The notes beneath the pieces were generated by a model. It searched no databases, was not told the DNA's origin, and saw only the letters and a program-made list of their open reading frames with translations. 64,000 nt of DNA, taken from contig CAYSQE010000002.1 of assembly GCA_964433155.1 (NCBI GenBank), positions 94,119-158,118 on the forward strand, written 5' to 3'. Made by a program: the position numbers and the translations under genes. Positions 1-8,741 of the stretch are shown piece by piece. The first letter of the stretch is position 1. Every line of letters begins with the position of its first letter. Source of the stretch: 2-01-FULL-40-13 sp964433155. Its GTDB lineage: Bacteria > Patescibacteriota > Microgenomatia > UBA1406 > GWC2-37-13.

Positions 1-1
1 T

Positions 2-1165
2 TCCGTACAGAATCAAAATCTCACCCTGGAGGAAAAACGTTTTTCAGGTTGGGTTAAGCTAGAATTTAATATAGATTTCTTTACCAAAATAAGAGGAATC
101 ACCAAATTTTATGTCAAAAAAATAAAGCCCGATCTAGAAATTTATCTCAGCCCAATAAACTTCGACCCAAATAGTCCTGTCTATCCCATTTCATCACCGA
201 AAAACTACTCACAAGAATTAACTAAAAAATATGGACTTTTTTCTACCTTAGGTCTTCCACATGATACATGGGCACTGGAAGAAGGAATATTTGATGATGA
301 AGTTTTTCTCACACAGGCTGATGAGATTTTAAACGAAAGAAAAAAAATTATTTTAGGGGAGTTGAGCAATTTTAAAAATGGGTTATTTTTTGGTTATTTT
401 GGCATCACCGATACAATTCAACATATGTACTGGCGTTTTTTAGATGACGATAGAAGCAAATATAAAGATACAATTTTAAAGCATTATCAAAAAGTTGACG
501 CTATAGTTGGTCAGGTGATGAAGGCTTTAAAATCAAATGACACTTTGATTATTCTTTCTGATCACGGTTTTGACCGCTTTGATTATGAAGTCAATATTAA
601 TACTTGGTTAAAAGAGAATGATTATCTAGGACTAAGTGAAGGAAAGACAGAGGGTGGGGAACTTTTGGGCAAGATCGATTGGAATAAAACAAGAGCTTAT
701 GCCGCTGGTTATAACGGAATTTTTTTAAATCTCAAAAACAGAGAAAAAAACGGCATTGTTTCAGAAAGCGAAAGAGATAGATTGGTGCAAGAAATAAAAG
801 ATAAACTTTTGTCTCTAATAAACCCAAAGACCAATAATCCTGTTTTTAAAGCAATTTATACCCGTAAAGACTTAAATATTCCACAGGACGATATTCATTC
901 ACCCGATCTATATTTAGGCTACTACAAATATATTCGTTCTTCCTGGGATACAGCAGTCGGAGCTACACCAAAGGAAATCTTTATTAAACGACAAACAAAG
1001 TGGAGCGGCGATCATCTGTTTGATTCTACTGAAGTGCCTGGTATTCTTTTTGTGAATAAAACAATAAGAGCTAAAAAACCAGCAATAGTTGACGTGATAC
1101 CCACAGTTCTTCACGAGCTAAATATTCCGATGATCAGACCATTTGATGGTAAAAATCTTTTATAA
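2..1165 (+). CDS. Alkaline-phosphatase-superfamily phosphodiesterase/phosphatase, 5' end outside window
   Basis: The reading frame is open from base 2, so the gene enters from the left edge; the internal TTG at 362 is not a convincing start. The visible part carries superfamily metal-ligand motifs: GITDTIQHMYWR (D and H ligands), ILSDHGF (D-H pair) and a late GDH. The N-terminal nucleophile half lies outside. Family members hydrolyse phosphate mono- or diesters on nucleotides, lipids or glycans. It ends 5 bases before the RGP gene, and the glycan-locus context suggests action on a surface polymer or lipid carrier, which is inference. No membrane segment is visible in this part. Confidence 0.8.
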   Translation, partial: SVQNQNLTLEEKRFSGWVKLEFNIDFFTKIRGITKFYVKKIKPDLEIYLSPINFDPNSPVYPISSPKNYSQELTKKYGLFSTLGLPHDTWALEEGIFDDEVFLTQADEILNERKKIILGELSNFKNGLFFGYFGITDTIQHMYWRFLDDDRSKYKDTILKHYQKVDAIVGQVMKALKSNDTLIILSDHGFDRFDYEVNINTWLKENDYLGLSEGKTEGGELLGKIDWNKTRAYAAGYNGIFLNLKNREKNGIVSESERDRLVQEIKDKLLSLINPKTNNPVFKAIYTRKDLNIPQDDIHSPDLYLGYYKYIRSSWDTAVGATPKEIFIKRQTKWSGDHLFDSTEVPGILFVNKTIRAKKPAIVDVIPTVLHELNIPMIRPFDGKNLL

Positions 1166-1170
1166 CGAAT

Positions 1171-2154
1171 ATGCGCAAACTTTCAATAGCCATTGTCATC
1201 CCAACGATACGTGATCTTGAATTTATTCACTCGTGGGGAAACGAATTTCGAGACTGCATCGGGATTATTGTAGAAGATCATAAAAATAAGGAAATTAAAA
1301 CACCCAATAAATTCTTTAAAAAAACACTTCACTATACATGGAGAGATATAGATAATGAGCTTGGAAAAAGAAGTTGGATCATCCCCCGCAAAAATGCAGG
1401 AATACGATCGTATGGCTTTTTAAAAGCCTATGAATTGGGTACAGATGTTACTATTACAATAGACGACGACTGTTATCCCATCAAGGGACAAGATTTTGTA
1501 GCTCAACATCTTGAGAATCTTTCATTATTTGCGCCTGTTGATTGGTTTCCCACTTATCCGCACAGAAAATATTCATACACTAGGGGATTTCCTTATGGTG
1601 TTCGAGATAAGAAGGAGGTTGTTATAAGTCATGGCTTGTGGACAAATGTCCTAGATTTTGATGCGCCTACCCACTTACTGCATATGAATTTAAAAATTCC
1701 AACGAGTTTTCCCTTTATTGAGTTTGTACCAAAAAATTACTTTTTTCCCATGTGTTCTATGAACTTAGCCTTTAAAACCAAAATTACTCCATTTATGTAC
1801 TTCCCCCCGATGGGTTTTGATAATAAAGGAAAAAGCTGGGAGTATGACCGATTTGATGATATTTGGGCAGGCATTTTTGCCAAAAAGATTCTCGATCATT
1901 TAAACTATGCTGTTGTGAATGGTTCTCCTTTCATCGAACACAAAAAAGCGTCGAATGTATTTAAGAATTTACAAAAAGAAGCAAGAGGAATAGAGACGAA
2001 TGAAACTTTATATAAGTCCGTTCAAGCGGTTAAACTAAGATCTAATACCATGCGAGATTGTTATCTTGAGCTTACAGAGAAAACAAGCTTTCCCAGCGAA
2101 GAGTATTTTATTAAGCTCAAAAAAGCGATGAGGGTCTGGCTAAAACTGTTTTGA
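1171..2154 (+). CDS. Reversibly glycosylated polypeptide (UDP-arabinopyranose mutase-like) family protein
   Basis: The 327-residue protein matches the plant-type RGP/UDP-arabinopyranose mutase family along its length: DDDCYP near residues 98-103, then RGFPYG, SHGLWTN, DAPT, FPMCSMNLAF, RFDDIWAG and IEHKKASN, all in the family's order. RGPs interconvert UDP-arabinose pyranose and furanose or transfer a sugar to themselves; the substrate here is unknown. Placement after a phosphatase-like gene and before sugar-epimerase and glycosyltransferase genes fits nucleotide-sugar supply for a surface glycan. Its last 243 bases recur exactly at 3698-3940. Confidence 0.85.
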   Translation: MRKLSIAIVIPTIRDLEFIHSWGNEFRDCIGIIVEDHKNKEIKTPNKFFKKTLHYTWRDIDNELGKRSWIIPRKNAGIRSYGFLKAYELGTDVTITIDDDCYPIKGQDFVAQHLENLSLFAPVDWFPTYPHRKYSYTRGFPYGVRDKKEVVISHGLWTNVLDFDAPTHLLHMNLKIPTSFPFIEFVPKNYFFPMCSMNLAFKTKITPFMYFPPMGFDNKGKSWEYDRFDDIWAGIFAKKILDHLNYAVVNGSPFIEHKKASNVFKNLQKEARGIETNETLYKSVQAVKLRSNTMRDCYLELTEKTSFPSEEYFIKLKKAMRVWLKLF

Positions 2155-2204
2155 TATTAATTGACTTGACAATTGGAGTTTATCAATTTGGGATGATCCT
2201 GCTA

Positions 2205-2233
2205 TTGACAAAAGCATATTATATGCTTATAAT
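2205..2233 (+). promoter_or_regulatory. Consensus promoter with a palindrome in the spacer, before the first AAA+/DUF4143 gene
   Basis: TTGACA (2205-2210) and TATAAT (2228-2233) are separated by exactly 17 bases, a perfect sigma70-type promoter. The spacer contains AGCATATTATATGCT, an inverted repeat, and AGCATA recurs just before the ATG at 2242. Only eight bases separate the -10 box from the ATG, so the mRNA is probably leaderless. The palindrome could be an operator for a repressor or for the ATPase itself; that is inference. Confidence 0.7.
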
Positions 2234-2241
2234 AAAAGCAT

Positions 2242-3597
2242 ATGGATGATTTTTTATTTGCTAAACATAATCCCTGGTGGAAGTATAAGCAAGCCATAAA
2301 GCAAGATGTCAGCCTGCTTGAATATGAAAAGCAAAAATTTAAGCACAGACACCCTTTTATTGACAAATTTACAAATAAAGACGGCATTTTTATTTTGCGC
2401 GGACCAAGGAGAATTGGCAAAACGACCCTTATAAAACTTATTATTGCAAAACTGTTAAAAACAGACACAACCCAGCCTAGGAATATATTTTTTTATCCCT
2501 GTGATAGAATTTTTGACTTCAATAATCTTTATGACTTGATACTCAACTATTTAGGGCAAACTGATAAAGGAAAAAGGTATATATTTCTGGATGAGGTCAG
2601 TTTTGTCAAAGAATGGCAAAGAGCAATAAAAGATCTCTGGGACTCAGGTGATTTAAGTGGAGTAACAATGGTTCTAACAGGATCGAACGCCTTGGACTTA
2701 AAAATATCCGCAGAGAGACTTCCCGGAAGAAGAGGTAAACTAGAGCAGATAGATATAGATTATTTCCCTTTGAGATTTGATGAATTCTTAAAGATGGTAA
2801 AAATAAAGAAGGACACACAAGAATTATTTATGGATTATGTAGTATGCGGAGGCTTTCCGCAAGCAATAAACGAATATTATAAGAACGGTTATATTCCAAA
2901 TTATCTTTACGATGTTTATTTAAACTGGATCGAGGGGGATATTTATAAAGTTGGCAAGTCTGAAAAGCTAATGTATGAAATTCTTAAGGAAGTGATTAAA
3001 CATCTAAGCAGTAATACAAGCTGGTATAAAATAGCTAAAAATACGAATATCGGATCCCATTCTACCGTACAGGACTATTTAGATCTATTTGAGAAACTTT
3101 ATCTTACATTTTATTTACATTTTTATTCTATAGAGCAAAAAAAATCTTACTTTAACAAGAATAAAAAGATTTATTTTAACGATCCCGTAATTTTACATTC
3201 TGTAAAAGCAAAGATAGAAGGTTTTACAGATCAGTATTATGCCTATTCTCAGTCAACGGTTAAGGAACGGGTTTTTTTGTCAAGAATGGTTGAGGGTATA
3301 GTCGCAACACATGTGCGTCAAATAGGAGCAAGAGTCTATTACGGTAACTATAAGGGCAAGGAAATAGATTTGGTGATAGAGGAAAAAGGTAGGTTGTTAC
3401 CGATTGAAGTAAAGTATCAAAATACCATTAGGGTAAACGAGTTTTCCTATTGGAATGAGAGTTTTCCTCTTGTTGTGATTACAAAGTCCTTTTCTCTAAA
3501 AAGAGAAAACCTAATTTTTATCCCATTGGAGAACTTTCTGTCGAAGTTTAACAGTAGATATAAAGACGAATTTTTAGAGTCCAGGAATAGAAATTAG
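2242..3597 (+). CDS. AAA+ ATPase with C-terminal DUF4143 (nuclease-fold-like) domain, copy 1
   Basis: This 451-residue ATP-binding protein has Walker A GPRRIGKTT near residues 54-62 and Walker B IFLDE near 114-118, followed by a sensor-like LTGSNA. The C-terminal DUF4143 part contains EIDLVIEEKG then PIEVKY near residues 373-391, resembling the E-D-ExK layout of PD-(D/E)XK folds. Such proteins are widespread in bacteria and archaea, often in accessory regions, and their function is poorly known. Flanking fragments of the RGP gene suggest it was inserted as a cassette. It is a different subfamily from the second copy at 5025. Confidence 0.85.
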   Translation: MDDFLFAKHNPWWKYKQAIKQDVSLLEYEKQKFKHRHPFIDKFTNKDGIFILRGPRRIGKTTLIKLIIAKLLKTDTTQPRNIFFYPCDRIFDFNNLYDLILNYLGQTDKGKRYIFLDEVSFVKEWQRAIKDLWDSGDLSGVTMVLTGSNALDLKISAERLPGRRGKLEQIDIDYFPLRFDEFLKMVKIKKDTQELFMDYVVCGGFPQAINEYYKNGYIPNYLYDVYLNWIEGDIYKVGKSEKLMYEILKEVIKHLSSNTSWYKIAKNTNIGSHSTVQDYLDLFEKLYLTFYLHFYSIEQKKSYFNKNKKIYFNDPVILHSVKAKIEGFTDQYYAYSQSTVKERVFLSRMVEGIVATHVRQIGARVYYGNYKGKEIDLVIEEKGRLLPIEVKYQNTIRVNEFSYWNESFPLVVITKSFSLKRENLIFIPLENFLSKFNSRYKDEFLESRNRN

Positions 3598-3607
3598 AGA
3601 AGCAATA

Positions 3608-3940
3608 ATGAAAAAGTTGGATCAGAAGAATAATCAATTAAGCTATCCAAAAACTGGAATAATTGCCAAAAAAATTATTGACCATTTGGGATACGCCGTT
3701 GTGAATGGTTCTCCTTTCATCGAACACAAAAAAGCGTCGAATGTATTTAAGAATTTACAAAAAGAAGCAAGAGGAATAGAGACGAATGAAACTTTATATA
3801 AGTCCGTTCAAGCGGTTAAACTAAGATCTAATACCATGCGAGATTGTTATCTTGAGCTTACAGAGAAAACAAGCTTTCCCAGCGAAGAGTATTTTATTAA
3901 GCTCAAAAAAGCGATGAGGGTCTGGCTAAAACTGTTTTGA
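3608..3940 (+). pseudogene. RGP 3'-end fragment, copy B (mosaic)
   Basis: An ORF of 110 codons whose residues from about 16 onward are the C-terminal part of the RGP protein. Bases 3698-3940 are identical to 1912-2154. Bases 3663-3770 are identical to 6335-6442 in the third copy. The fragment is therefore a chimera of the other two, with 73 bases common to all three. It lacks the DDD active-site region and cannot be a working RGP. The first 15 codons derive from unrelated sequence downstream of the ATPase. Confidence 0.85.
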
Positions 3941-4340
3941 GAATGAAGCTAGAATTTGCTTGAAGCCTCCAACTACTATCCTGTTAATTTTTTCTATATT
4001 GTTCCAGCGCATAAACATTCCCCGCTTCATAAGTTTATCAGTCTCAGAGGGTTCCAAATGATAGTTTTCTCCAATATCACTGATTCTTTTTTATTTCTGT
4101 ATTAGTATTTTAATAGTTCGATTAAAATAGTAACGGTGTAGGGATTTTTGTTTTTAAGCCGTCTCCAATATCAGCATGAGTTTGGAATGTATTCCAAGCC
4201 CAAACAATATTCTCCAAAATTCTTTTATCAAAATTAAGAGTAAAAGCAGGCATGGTTAGTGTATCGCTTGCTAAGCGGTGCTTGTTTTTGGATTGTTTTA
4301 GTTTTGATTTATTCATATGGTCATATTATAATTTAGTTCT
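3941..4340 (-). pseudogene. Gene-poor stretch with possible broken minus-strand gene
   Basis: No intact plus-strand gene is visible in these 400 bases. On the minus strand a 64-codon frame (4122-4316) encodes MNKSKLKQSK then a stretch with NIVWAWNTFQTHADIGDGLK. Further along, in another frame and after stops, about 50 codons contain DIGENYHLEP, MKRGMFMRWNN and VVGGFKQIL, reading toward the end of the RGP fragment. The two parts could be remnants of one gene broken by a frameshift and stops. I do not recognise the family. Confidence 0.35.
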
Positions 4341-4532
4341 ATGAATCAAACTGAAGTAATTAATCAAAATTACCTTATAAAAATTGAACAGCTGGAAAAA
4401 GAGCTAGTTAAGTTAAAAAAAGGAAAAGGCTACAACGTCTTTAAAAAACCTTTTTCATTTAAAGGCGTCTTAAAAGGTGTAAAAATATCATTTAAAGATA
4501 TAGAAAAGGCCAAAAAAAGTCTGTTTAGATAA
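4341..4532 (+). CDS. Probable antitoxin of a VapBC-like pair
   Basis: This 63-residue, lysine-rich protein has a predicted helical N-terminal half (KIEQLEKELVKLKKGK) and lies 13 bases before a PIN-domain toxin gene, the normal order of antitoxin then toxin. TATAAT at 4326-4331 sits nine bases before the ATG, so the pair probably has its own promoter. I do not see a clear AbrB or ribbon-helix-helix motif, so the antitoxin call rests on position, size and charge. It lies among RGP-gene fragments and ATPase cassettes. Confidence 0.6.
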   Translation: MNQTEVINQNYLIKIEQLEKELVKLKKGKGYNVFKKPFSFKGVLKGVKISFKDIEKAKKSLFR

Positions 4533-4545
4533 TAAGCGTTAATAT

Positions 4546-4932
4546 ATGTATTATGTCGTCGACACCCACTCATTTATTTGGTATTTAACTGACAGTCCAC
4601 TGCTTTCTGAAAAGGCAAGGTCTTTGCTCAACAAAGCTGATCAAGGCAAAGTAACAATAGTTATACCGGCAATTGTAATTCTTGAGATGATAGATATCCT
4701 AGATAAAAAGAAAGCAAAATTCGAGTTTGAAAATCTAATCTCCAAAATTCAACAATCGAGCAATTTTATTTTCTCCGAACTTAATTGGAGTTTGGTTTTA
4801 GAGGTGAATAAATTAAAAGGATATAAAGATCTTCACGATAGAGTGATTGTGGCAACTGCCAAGATCTTTGACGCAAAGTTAATTTCAAGAGATAGAGAGA
4901 TAAAAGGAAGATACGCAGGCACCATATGGTAA
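4546..4932 (+). CDS. PIN-domain ribonuclease toxin, VapC-like
   Basis: The 128-residue protein has the PIN-domain acidic positions: VVDTHSFIW (first Asp), VILEM (Glu), DLHDRVIVATA (Asp) and LISRDREI (last Asp). VapC toxins cleave RNA, often tRNA or rRNA, with Mg2+ held by these residues. The last codons read into a relic of the RGP gene tail: bases 4926-4973 repeat 6586-6633 with about two differences, so the stop codon is supplied by that relic. The toxin terminus may thus be slightly altered from its ancestor. Confidence 0.85.
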   Translation: MYYVVDTHSFIWYLTDSPLLSEKARSLLNKADQGKVTIVIPAIVILEMIDILDKKKAKFEFENLISKIQQSSNFIFSELNWSLVLEVNKLKGYKDLHDRVIVATAKIFDAKLISRDREIKGRYAGTIW

Positions 4933-4973
4933 TTTGGGACAGGGTATTCTGATAAAAATCAAGCTTGACAATT
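4926..4973 (+). repeat. Relic of the RGP gene tail, repeated at 6586-6633
   Basis: The 48 bases starting ATGGTAATTTGGGACAGG recur almost exactly at 6586-6633, where they form the end of RGP copy C and its downstream spacer. Here they overlap the vapC stop codon and lead into the promoter of the second ATPase. This places an insertion or recombination endpoint between vapC and the ATPase. Confidence 0.85.
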
Positions 4974-4993
4974 AAATATAACCCTGCTATTAT
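4965..4993 (+). promoter_or_regulatory. Promoter before the second AAA+/DUF4143 gene
   Basis: TTGACA (4965-4970), a 17-base spacer and TATTAT (4988-4993) form a near-consensus promoter 31 bases before the ATG at 5025. The -35 element lies in the tail repeat shared with 6586-6633, where the matching sequence is CTGACA. Some of the promoter therefore derives from sequence downstream of the RGP gene. Confidence 0.65.
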
Positions 4994-5024
4994 TTAAATA
5001 TATTAAATTTTAACCCTACTAAAT

Positions 5025-6311
5025 ATGATGAAGATCTACCCCCGCGATGTTAAAAAAAAACTTTATCCCTACCTGAAAAGAAAAGAAATCATTGCGATTA
5101 AAGGGCCAAGACAATCTGGCAAGACAACGTTACTGATGGAGTTATTTAAAGAGCTATCTTCTAAAAAAAAATGCTTATTTCTTACTTTCGAAAAAAGAAC
5201 CGATCTTGAACTTTTCGAAAGTGATATTGAAAGTTTTAAAAAGCTGTATACCCAACAATATCAGGTAATACTCATCGACGAATTTCAGTATGCTAAAAAA
5301 GGAGGGGAAAAACTTAAATATATCTATGATACGACCAGTTGTAAATTTATCATTTCGGGATCTTCATCGTTAGAGTTAACCAGCGAGACAGGTAAATATT
5401 TGGTAGGAAGGATTCTATTTTTCGAGCTCTTTCCTTTTTCATTTAAAGAGTTTTTACAGGCAAGAGATGATTCTATGGCAAAGTTAATCGAGCAAACTCG
5501 GTATACAATAGACTCGTTGTTTCTCTCACAAAAAACCAAGTTTTCTACAAAGTTACCCATACGATCTGAAGGTCTAAGAATGAAGTATAACGAACTGTTA
5601 GAACAATATATTCTTTTTGGCGGATATCCGGCCGTCTGTACGGCTCCTAAAGAAGAAAGAAAAATTCTTTTAAAAGGCATTTTGGAAACGTACCTTTTAC
5701 GAGATATTAATTCTCTTCTTCAGTTGGCGACTGAAGAAGAGCTTACTGCGCTTGCTCGATTTTTAGGACTTCAGATTGGCAATCTCATCGTTTATCAAGA
5801 GCTGTCAACCTCGTCTCGTCTCTCCTTTTCGAATCTTCGAAAACATCTAAAAATCTTGAAGGAGACCTATATTATCGATATTCTTTATCCTTATTATCGA
5901 AATAAGCGCACAGAATTAGTAAAAAACCCGAAGGTCTATTTTGTAGACACTGGTTTTAGAAATATGCTCATAGATAATTTTTCTAGTTTGAAAACCCGTA
6001 CCGACGCAGGAGCTCTTTTTGAAAACTATGTTTTCTCTCAGCTTAAAAGAAAACTGTCAGCTTTTTCCAGCATCAAATTCTGGAGAACCAAAAGCCAAGC
6101 AGAGGTTGATTTTGTTGTCGAGAAAGGAGGTAAGGTTTTGCCTGTCGAGGTTAAGTATTCTTTAGGGGAGAGTATAAGCGTAGGTAAAAGCTTTCACAGT
6201 TTTGTTGAAAAATATCAACCGAATCATGCGTTCGTTATTACTCTTAACCATTGGAACAAAATAAAAATAAGAAATACATATGTGTATTTTATTCCAGGAT
6301 TTTACCTATGA
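5025..6311 (+). CDS. AAA+ ATPase with C-terminal DUF4143 domain, copy 2
   Basis: This 428-residue protein has Walker A GPRQSGKTT near residues 27-35, Walker B ILIDEFQ near 86-92 and ISGSSS after it. The C-terminal part contains EVDFVVEKGG and PVEVKY near residues 363-381, the DUF4143 nuclease-fold-like motif. It is only distantly similar to the copy at 2242, so the two are independent arrivals rather than a tandem duplication. A second in-frame ATG follows immediately at 5028. It lies between the vapC relic and RGP fragment C. Confidence 0.85.
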   Translation: MMKIYPRDVKKKLYPYLKRKEIIAIKGPRQSGKTTLLMELFKELSSKKKCLFLTFEKRTDLELFESDIESFKKLYTQQYQVILIDEFQYAKKGGEKLKYIYDTTSCKFIISGSSSLELTSETGKYLVGRILFFELFPFSFKEFLQARDDSMAKLIEQTRYTIDSLFLSQKTKFSTKLPIRSEGLRMKYNELLEQYILFGGYPAVCTAPKEERKILLKGILETYLLRDINSLLQLATEEELTALARFLGLQIGNLIVYQELSTSSRLSFSNLRKHLKILKETYIIDILYPYYRNKRTELVKNPKVYFVDTGFRNMLIDNFSSLKTRTDAGALFENYVFSQLKRKLSAFSSIKFWRTKSQAEVDFVVEKGGKVLPVEVKYSLGESISVGKSFHSFVEKYQPNHAFVITLNHWNKIKIRNTYVYFIPGFYL

Positions 6312-6324
6312 AAAATGACATCTG

Positions 6325-6612
6325 GCAGACATTTTTGCCAAAAAAATTATTGACCATTTGGGATACGCCGTTGTGAATGGTTCTCCTTTCATCGAACACA
6401 AAAAAGCGTCGAATGTATTTAAGAATTTACAAAAAGAAGCAAAAGGAATTGAGCTAAATGAAGATCTATATAAGTCAGTACAAAACGTTATATTAACGTC
6501 TAAAAATATTAAAGAATGTTATCATGAGCTTGCGGAGAAAACGAAATTTTCTAAGGAAGACTATTTTATTAGTTTAAAAAATGCCATGGTAATTTGGGAC
6601 AGGCTATTCTGA
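6325..6612 (+). pseudogene. RGP 3'-end fragment, copy C
   Basis: These bases encode the C-terminal part of an RGP protein, with IFAKKIIDHLGYAVVNGSP onward, but no N-terminal part or active site. Bases 6335-6442 match copy B exactly; beyond that the sequence differs from copies A and B while keeping the reading frame and ending in AMVIWDRLF. This divergence suggests C is the original end of a second, lost RGP paralogue. An ATG frame from 6358 gives 84 codons. Confidence 0.8.
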
Positions 6613-6681
6613 TAAAAATCAAGCCTGACAATAGAAACTTAGAGCAGTTTTTTAGTTAAAATGATCTAATTTAATATATTT

Positions 6682-7731
6682 ATGAGTGTAGCTTTAATTA
6701 CAGGAGCAGCCGGGCTGGTAGGAAGCGAAAGTTGTGAATTTTTTCATAAGAGAGGATTTAACATTATTGGAATTGATAATGATCTTCGAGCCTATTTCTT
6801 TGGTAAAGACGGATCGACAACAAATAATCTTAGATACTTAGAGAAAAAGCTAAAACATTTTATTAATTACAAGATAGATATCAAAGATACAATAAGTGTA
6901 GAAAAAATTTTTAAGAGATATAAAAAAAACATTTCCATTGTTATCCACACAGCTGCCCAACCATCACACGAATGGGCAAACAAAAAACCACTGGAAGATT
7001 TTAATATAAATACCCAAGCGACAATCTATCTTCTTGAAATGGTTAGGAAGTATTCACCCGACGCCTGTTTTATATTTATGAGTTCAAATAAAGTTTACGG
7101 AGATACTGTTAATAAACTTCCACTGATTGAGTTAGAGAAGAGATGGGAATTAGTTTCTAACCATAAGTATTATAAAAACGGAGTAGATGAAAGCATGTCG
7201 ATCGATCAATCAACTCATAGTATATATGGAGCGAACAAACTTTCGGCCGATATTTTTGTCCAAGAATACGGTCTTAATTTTGGTATTAAAACGGTTTCAT
7301 TTAGATGCGGTTGTATTACTGGGTCAAGACACGCAGGAGTCAAAGAGCACGGTTTTTTGGCATATCTAGTGAAGTGCGTAATGACGAATCGTCACTATTC
7401 TATTTATGGATATAAAGGGAAACAGGTAAGGGATAATATACACCCAGTTGATTTAAATAATGCATTCTGGGAATTTTTTTCTAGACCTAAAATTGGCTCT
7501 GTTTATAACATCGGTGGGTCAAGATTGACTAGTTGTTCTATTTTAGAAGCGATTGAATTAATATCATTATTCACTGGTAAAGATATCAACCCGACTTATG
7601 TAAATAGACCACGAAGAGGGGATCATATCTGGTGGATAAGTGATATGGGACGTTTTAAAAAGGATTATCCTAAGTGGCACTTAAAATATAATTTGCAAGA
7701 CATTATCAGAGAAATACTTGAGAACTATTAA
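6682..7731 (+). CDS. NAD-dependent epimerase, CDP-paratose 2-epimerase-like
   Basis: The 349-residue extended short-chain dehydrogenase starts with the Rossmann motif GAAGLVGS. It shows the subfamily signature AAQPSHEWA, SSNKVYGD, ESMSIDQSTHSIYGANK (Tyr-x3-Lys catalytic pair), CGCITGSRHAG and GYKGKQVRDNIHP, all typical of CDP-paratose/CDP-tyvelose 2-epimerases. The family inverts C2 of CDP-paratose in dideoxyhexose pathways; related proteins may use other nucleotide sugars, so the exact substrate is uncertain. The companion CDP-dideoxyhexose synthesis genes are not in this window. Confidence 0.85.
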   Translation: MSVALITGAAGLVGSESCEFFHKRGFNIIGIDNDLRAYFFGKDGSTTNNLRYLEKKLKHFINYKIDIKDTISVEKIFKRYKKNISIVIHTAAQPSHEWANKKPLEDFNINTQATIYLLEMVRKYSPDACFIFMSSNKVYGDTVNKLPLIELEKRWELVSNHKYYKNGVDESMSIDQSTHSIYGANKLSADIFVQEYGLNFGIKTVSFRCGCITGSRHAGVKEHGFLAYLVKCVMTNRHYSIYGYKGKQVRDNIHPVDLNNAFWEFFSRPKIGSVYNIGGSRLTSCSILEAIELISLFTGKDINPTYVNRPRRGDHIWWISDMGRFKKDYPKWHLKYNLQDIIREILENY

Positions 7732-7743
7732 TTAATAAAGATT

Positions 7744-8217
7744 ATGTCTAAAACAAACTCCCTAGGACTTCTTTGTAATAAATTATCCACCGCCAATATT
7801 ATGGTCTATCATTATGAGAATAGAAAATGGTGGGATAGGAAAAAGGTAACAAGTACATCTAAAATGATAGATGAGTGGGATAAGTTGTCAAGGACGTGGT
7901 GTGAAAGAAGAAATAAAGTAAAAAATGAGATTGATAGTCTTTTTGCATCAAAAATTAATCAAAAGGAAACGTATAATAAAAGAAACGACACGCGAAGAAA
8001 AAAGATACCGTTCCAGGTCTTACCGCTTTCTTTAATAATTGATATGCTAACGATTGAAAATATAAAGATATATGATCTGCGGAAAAAAAAACAATTAAAC
8101 TTAGCAAAAAAAGCCCAAATTAAAAAGAACGGGCTTATTAAATTAATTGATAAAACAATAGAAGATGTTATAAAAACAGGAAAATACGAATTTGAGCCCG
8201 AGGTAAGAACTTTCTAA
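7744..8217 (+). CDS. Hypothetical protein in glycan locus (possibly DUF4254-like)
   Basis: A 157-residue, lysine-rich soluble protein starting 12 bases after the epimerase and probably co-transcribed. Two similar segments, LLCNKLSTANIMVYHYENRKWW and LIIDMLTIENIKIYDLRKK, look like an internal repeat of helical hairpins. This resembles DUF4254-type proteins found beside glycosyltransferase genes, but the match is from memory and weak. It converges with the minus-strand gene ending at 8214, overlapping by four bases. Confidence 0.5.
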   Translation: MSKTNSLGLLCNKLSTANIMVYHYENRKWWDRKKVTSTSKMIDEWDKLSRTWCERRNKVKNEIDSLFASKINQKETYNKRNDTRRKKIPFQVLPLSLIIDMLTIENIKIYDLRKKKQLNLAKKAQIKKNGLIKLIDKTIEDVIKTGKYEFEPEVRTF

Positions 8218-8741
8218 CAATAAAATTTATTTAAAGAATCTTTAAAATTAAAAACTTTGCTTTCTAAATTATTCTTTTTGCTCTTAAAATACGGCCTAAC
8301 TTTTTCTACGCCCCTGTTTTTATCAACATAGTATACAAAGACTAAATTTTTTTGAAAAACATTTTTGTAGAAATTGTGTTTAAGTAATTGCTGTTTATTA
8401 TTAAAATCAAAGACTAAAATATTCCAGTCAGTAAAATTATGCAAAAAATAAAAGGAAGGCTCCATAATCCACAGTATGGAATGCTTATGATATTTTTTAA
8501 AAAAAAACTTGAGAAAAAGATTTAAAATCTTATCATTGAATTGGTTTATTAGATGAAATCTTTTTCCTGGAAAGATCACTTTTTGATAGACGACTTCCTC
8601 TGCCGGAGTATCGGTTTTCAATATATCAATGATATAACTAAGAAGTTTTATAAAGTTGATAAAAGAAAATTTTTCCTCGATAACAAAGCTACTTTTATAA
8701 TATTTATCTCTATAGCAAAAAAAAATAATCTTCTTATTCAT
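8214..8741 (-). CDS. Short protein resembling the N-terminal domain of a GT-B glycosyltransferase
   Basis: This 175-residue protein has a hydrophobic start (MNKKIIFFCY) and ILWIMEPSFYFLHNF, LVFDF in its middle, similar in style to the N-terminal Rossmann half of family 4/1 glycosyltransferases (a location line followed by a body-of-water or YD motif). The C-terminal donor-binding half is missing, so it is truncated or a different small protein. It overlaps the upstream glycosyltransferase gene by one base, which implies translational coupling. Confidence 0.4.
   Translation of the reverse strand: MNKKIIFFCYRDKYYKSSFVIEEKFSFINFIKLLSYIIDILKTDTPAEEVVYQKVIFPGKRFHLINQFNDKILNLFLKFFFKKYHKHSILWIMEPSFYFLHNFTDWNILVFDFNNKQQLLKHNFYKNVFQKNLVFVYYVDKNRGVEKVRPYFKSKKNNLESKVFNFKDSLNKFYC

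Noticed and set aside
2202..2468. Minus-strand ORF opposite the first ATPase
   Set aside because: Antisense to a well-supported P-loop coding region and crosses its promoter.
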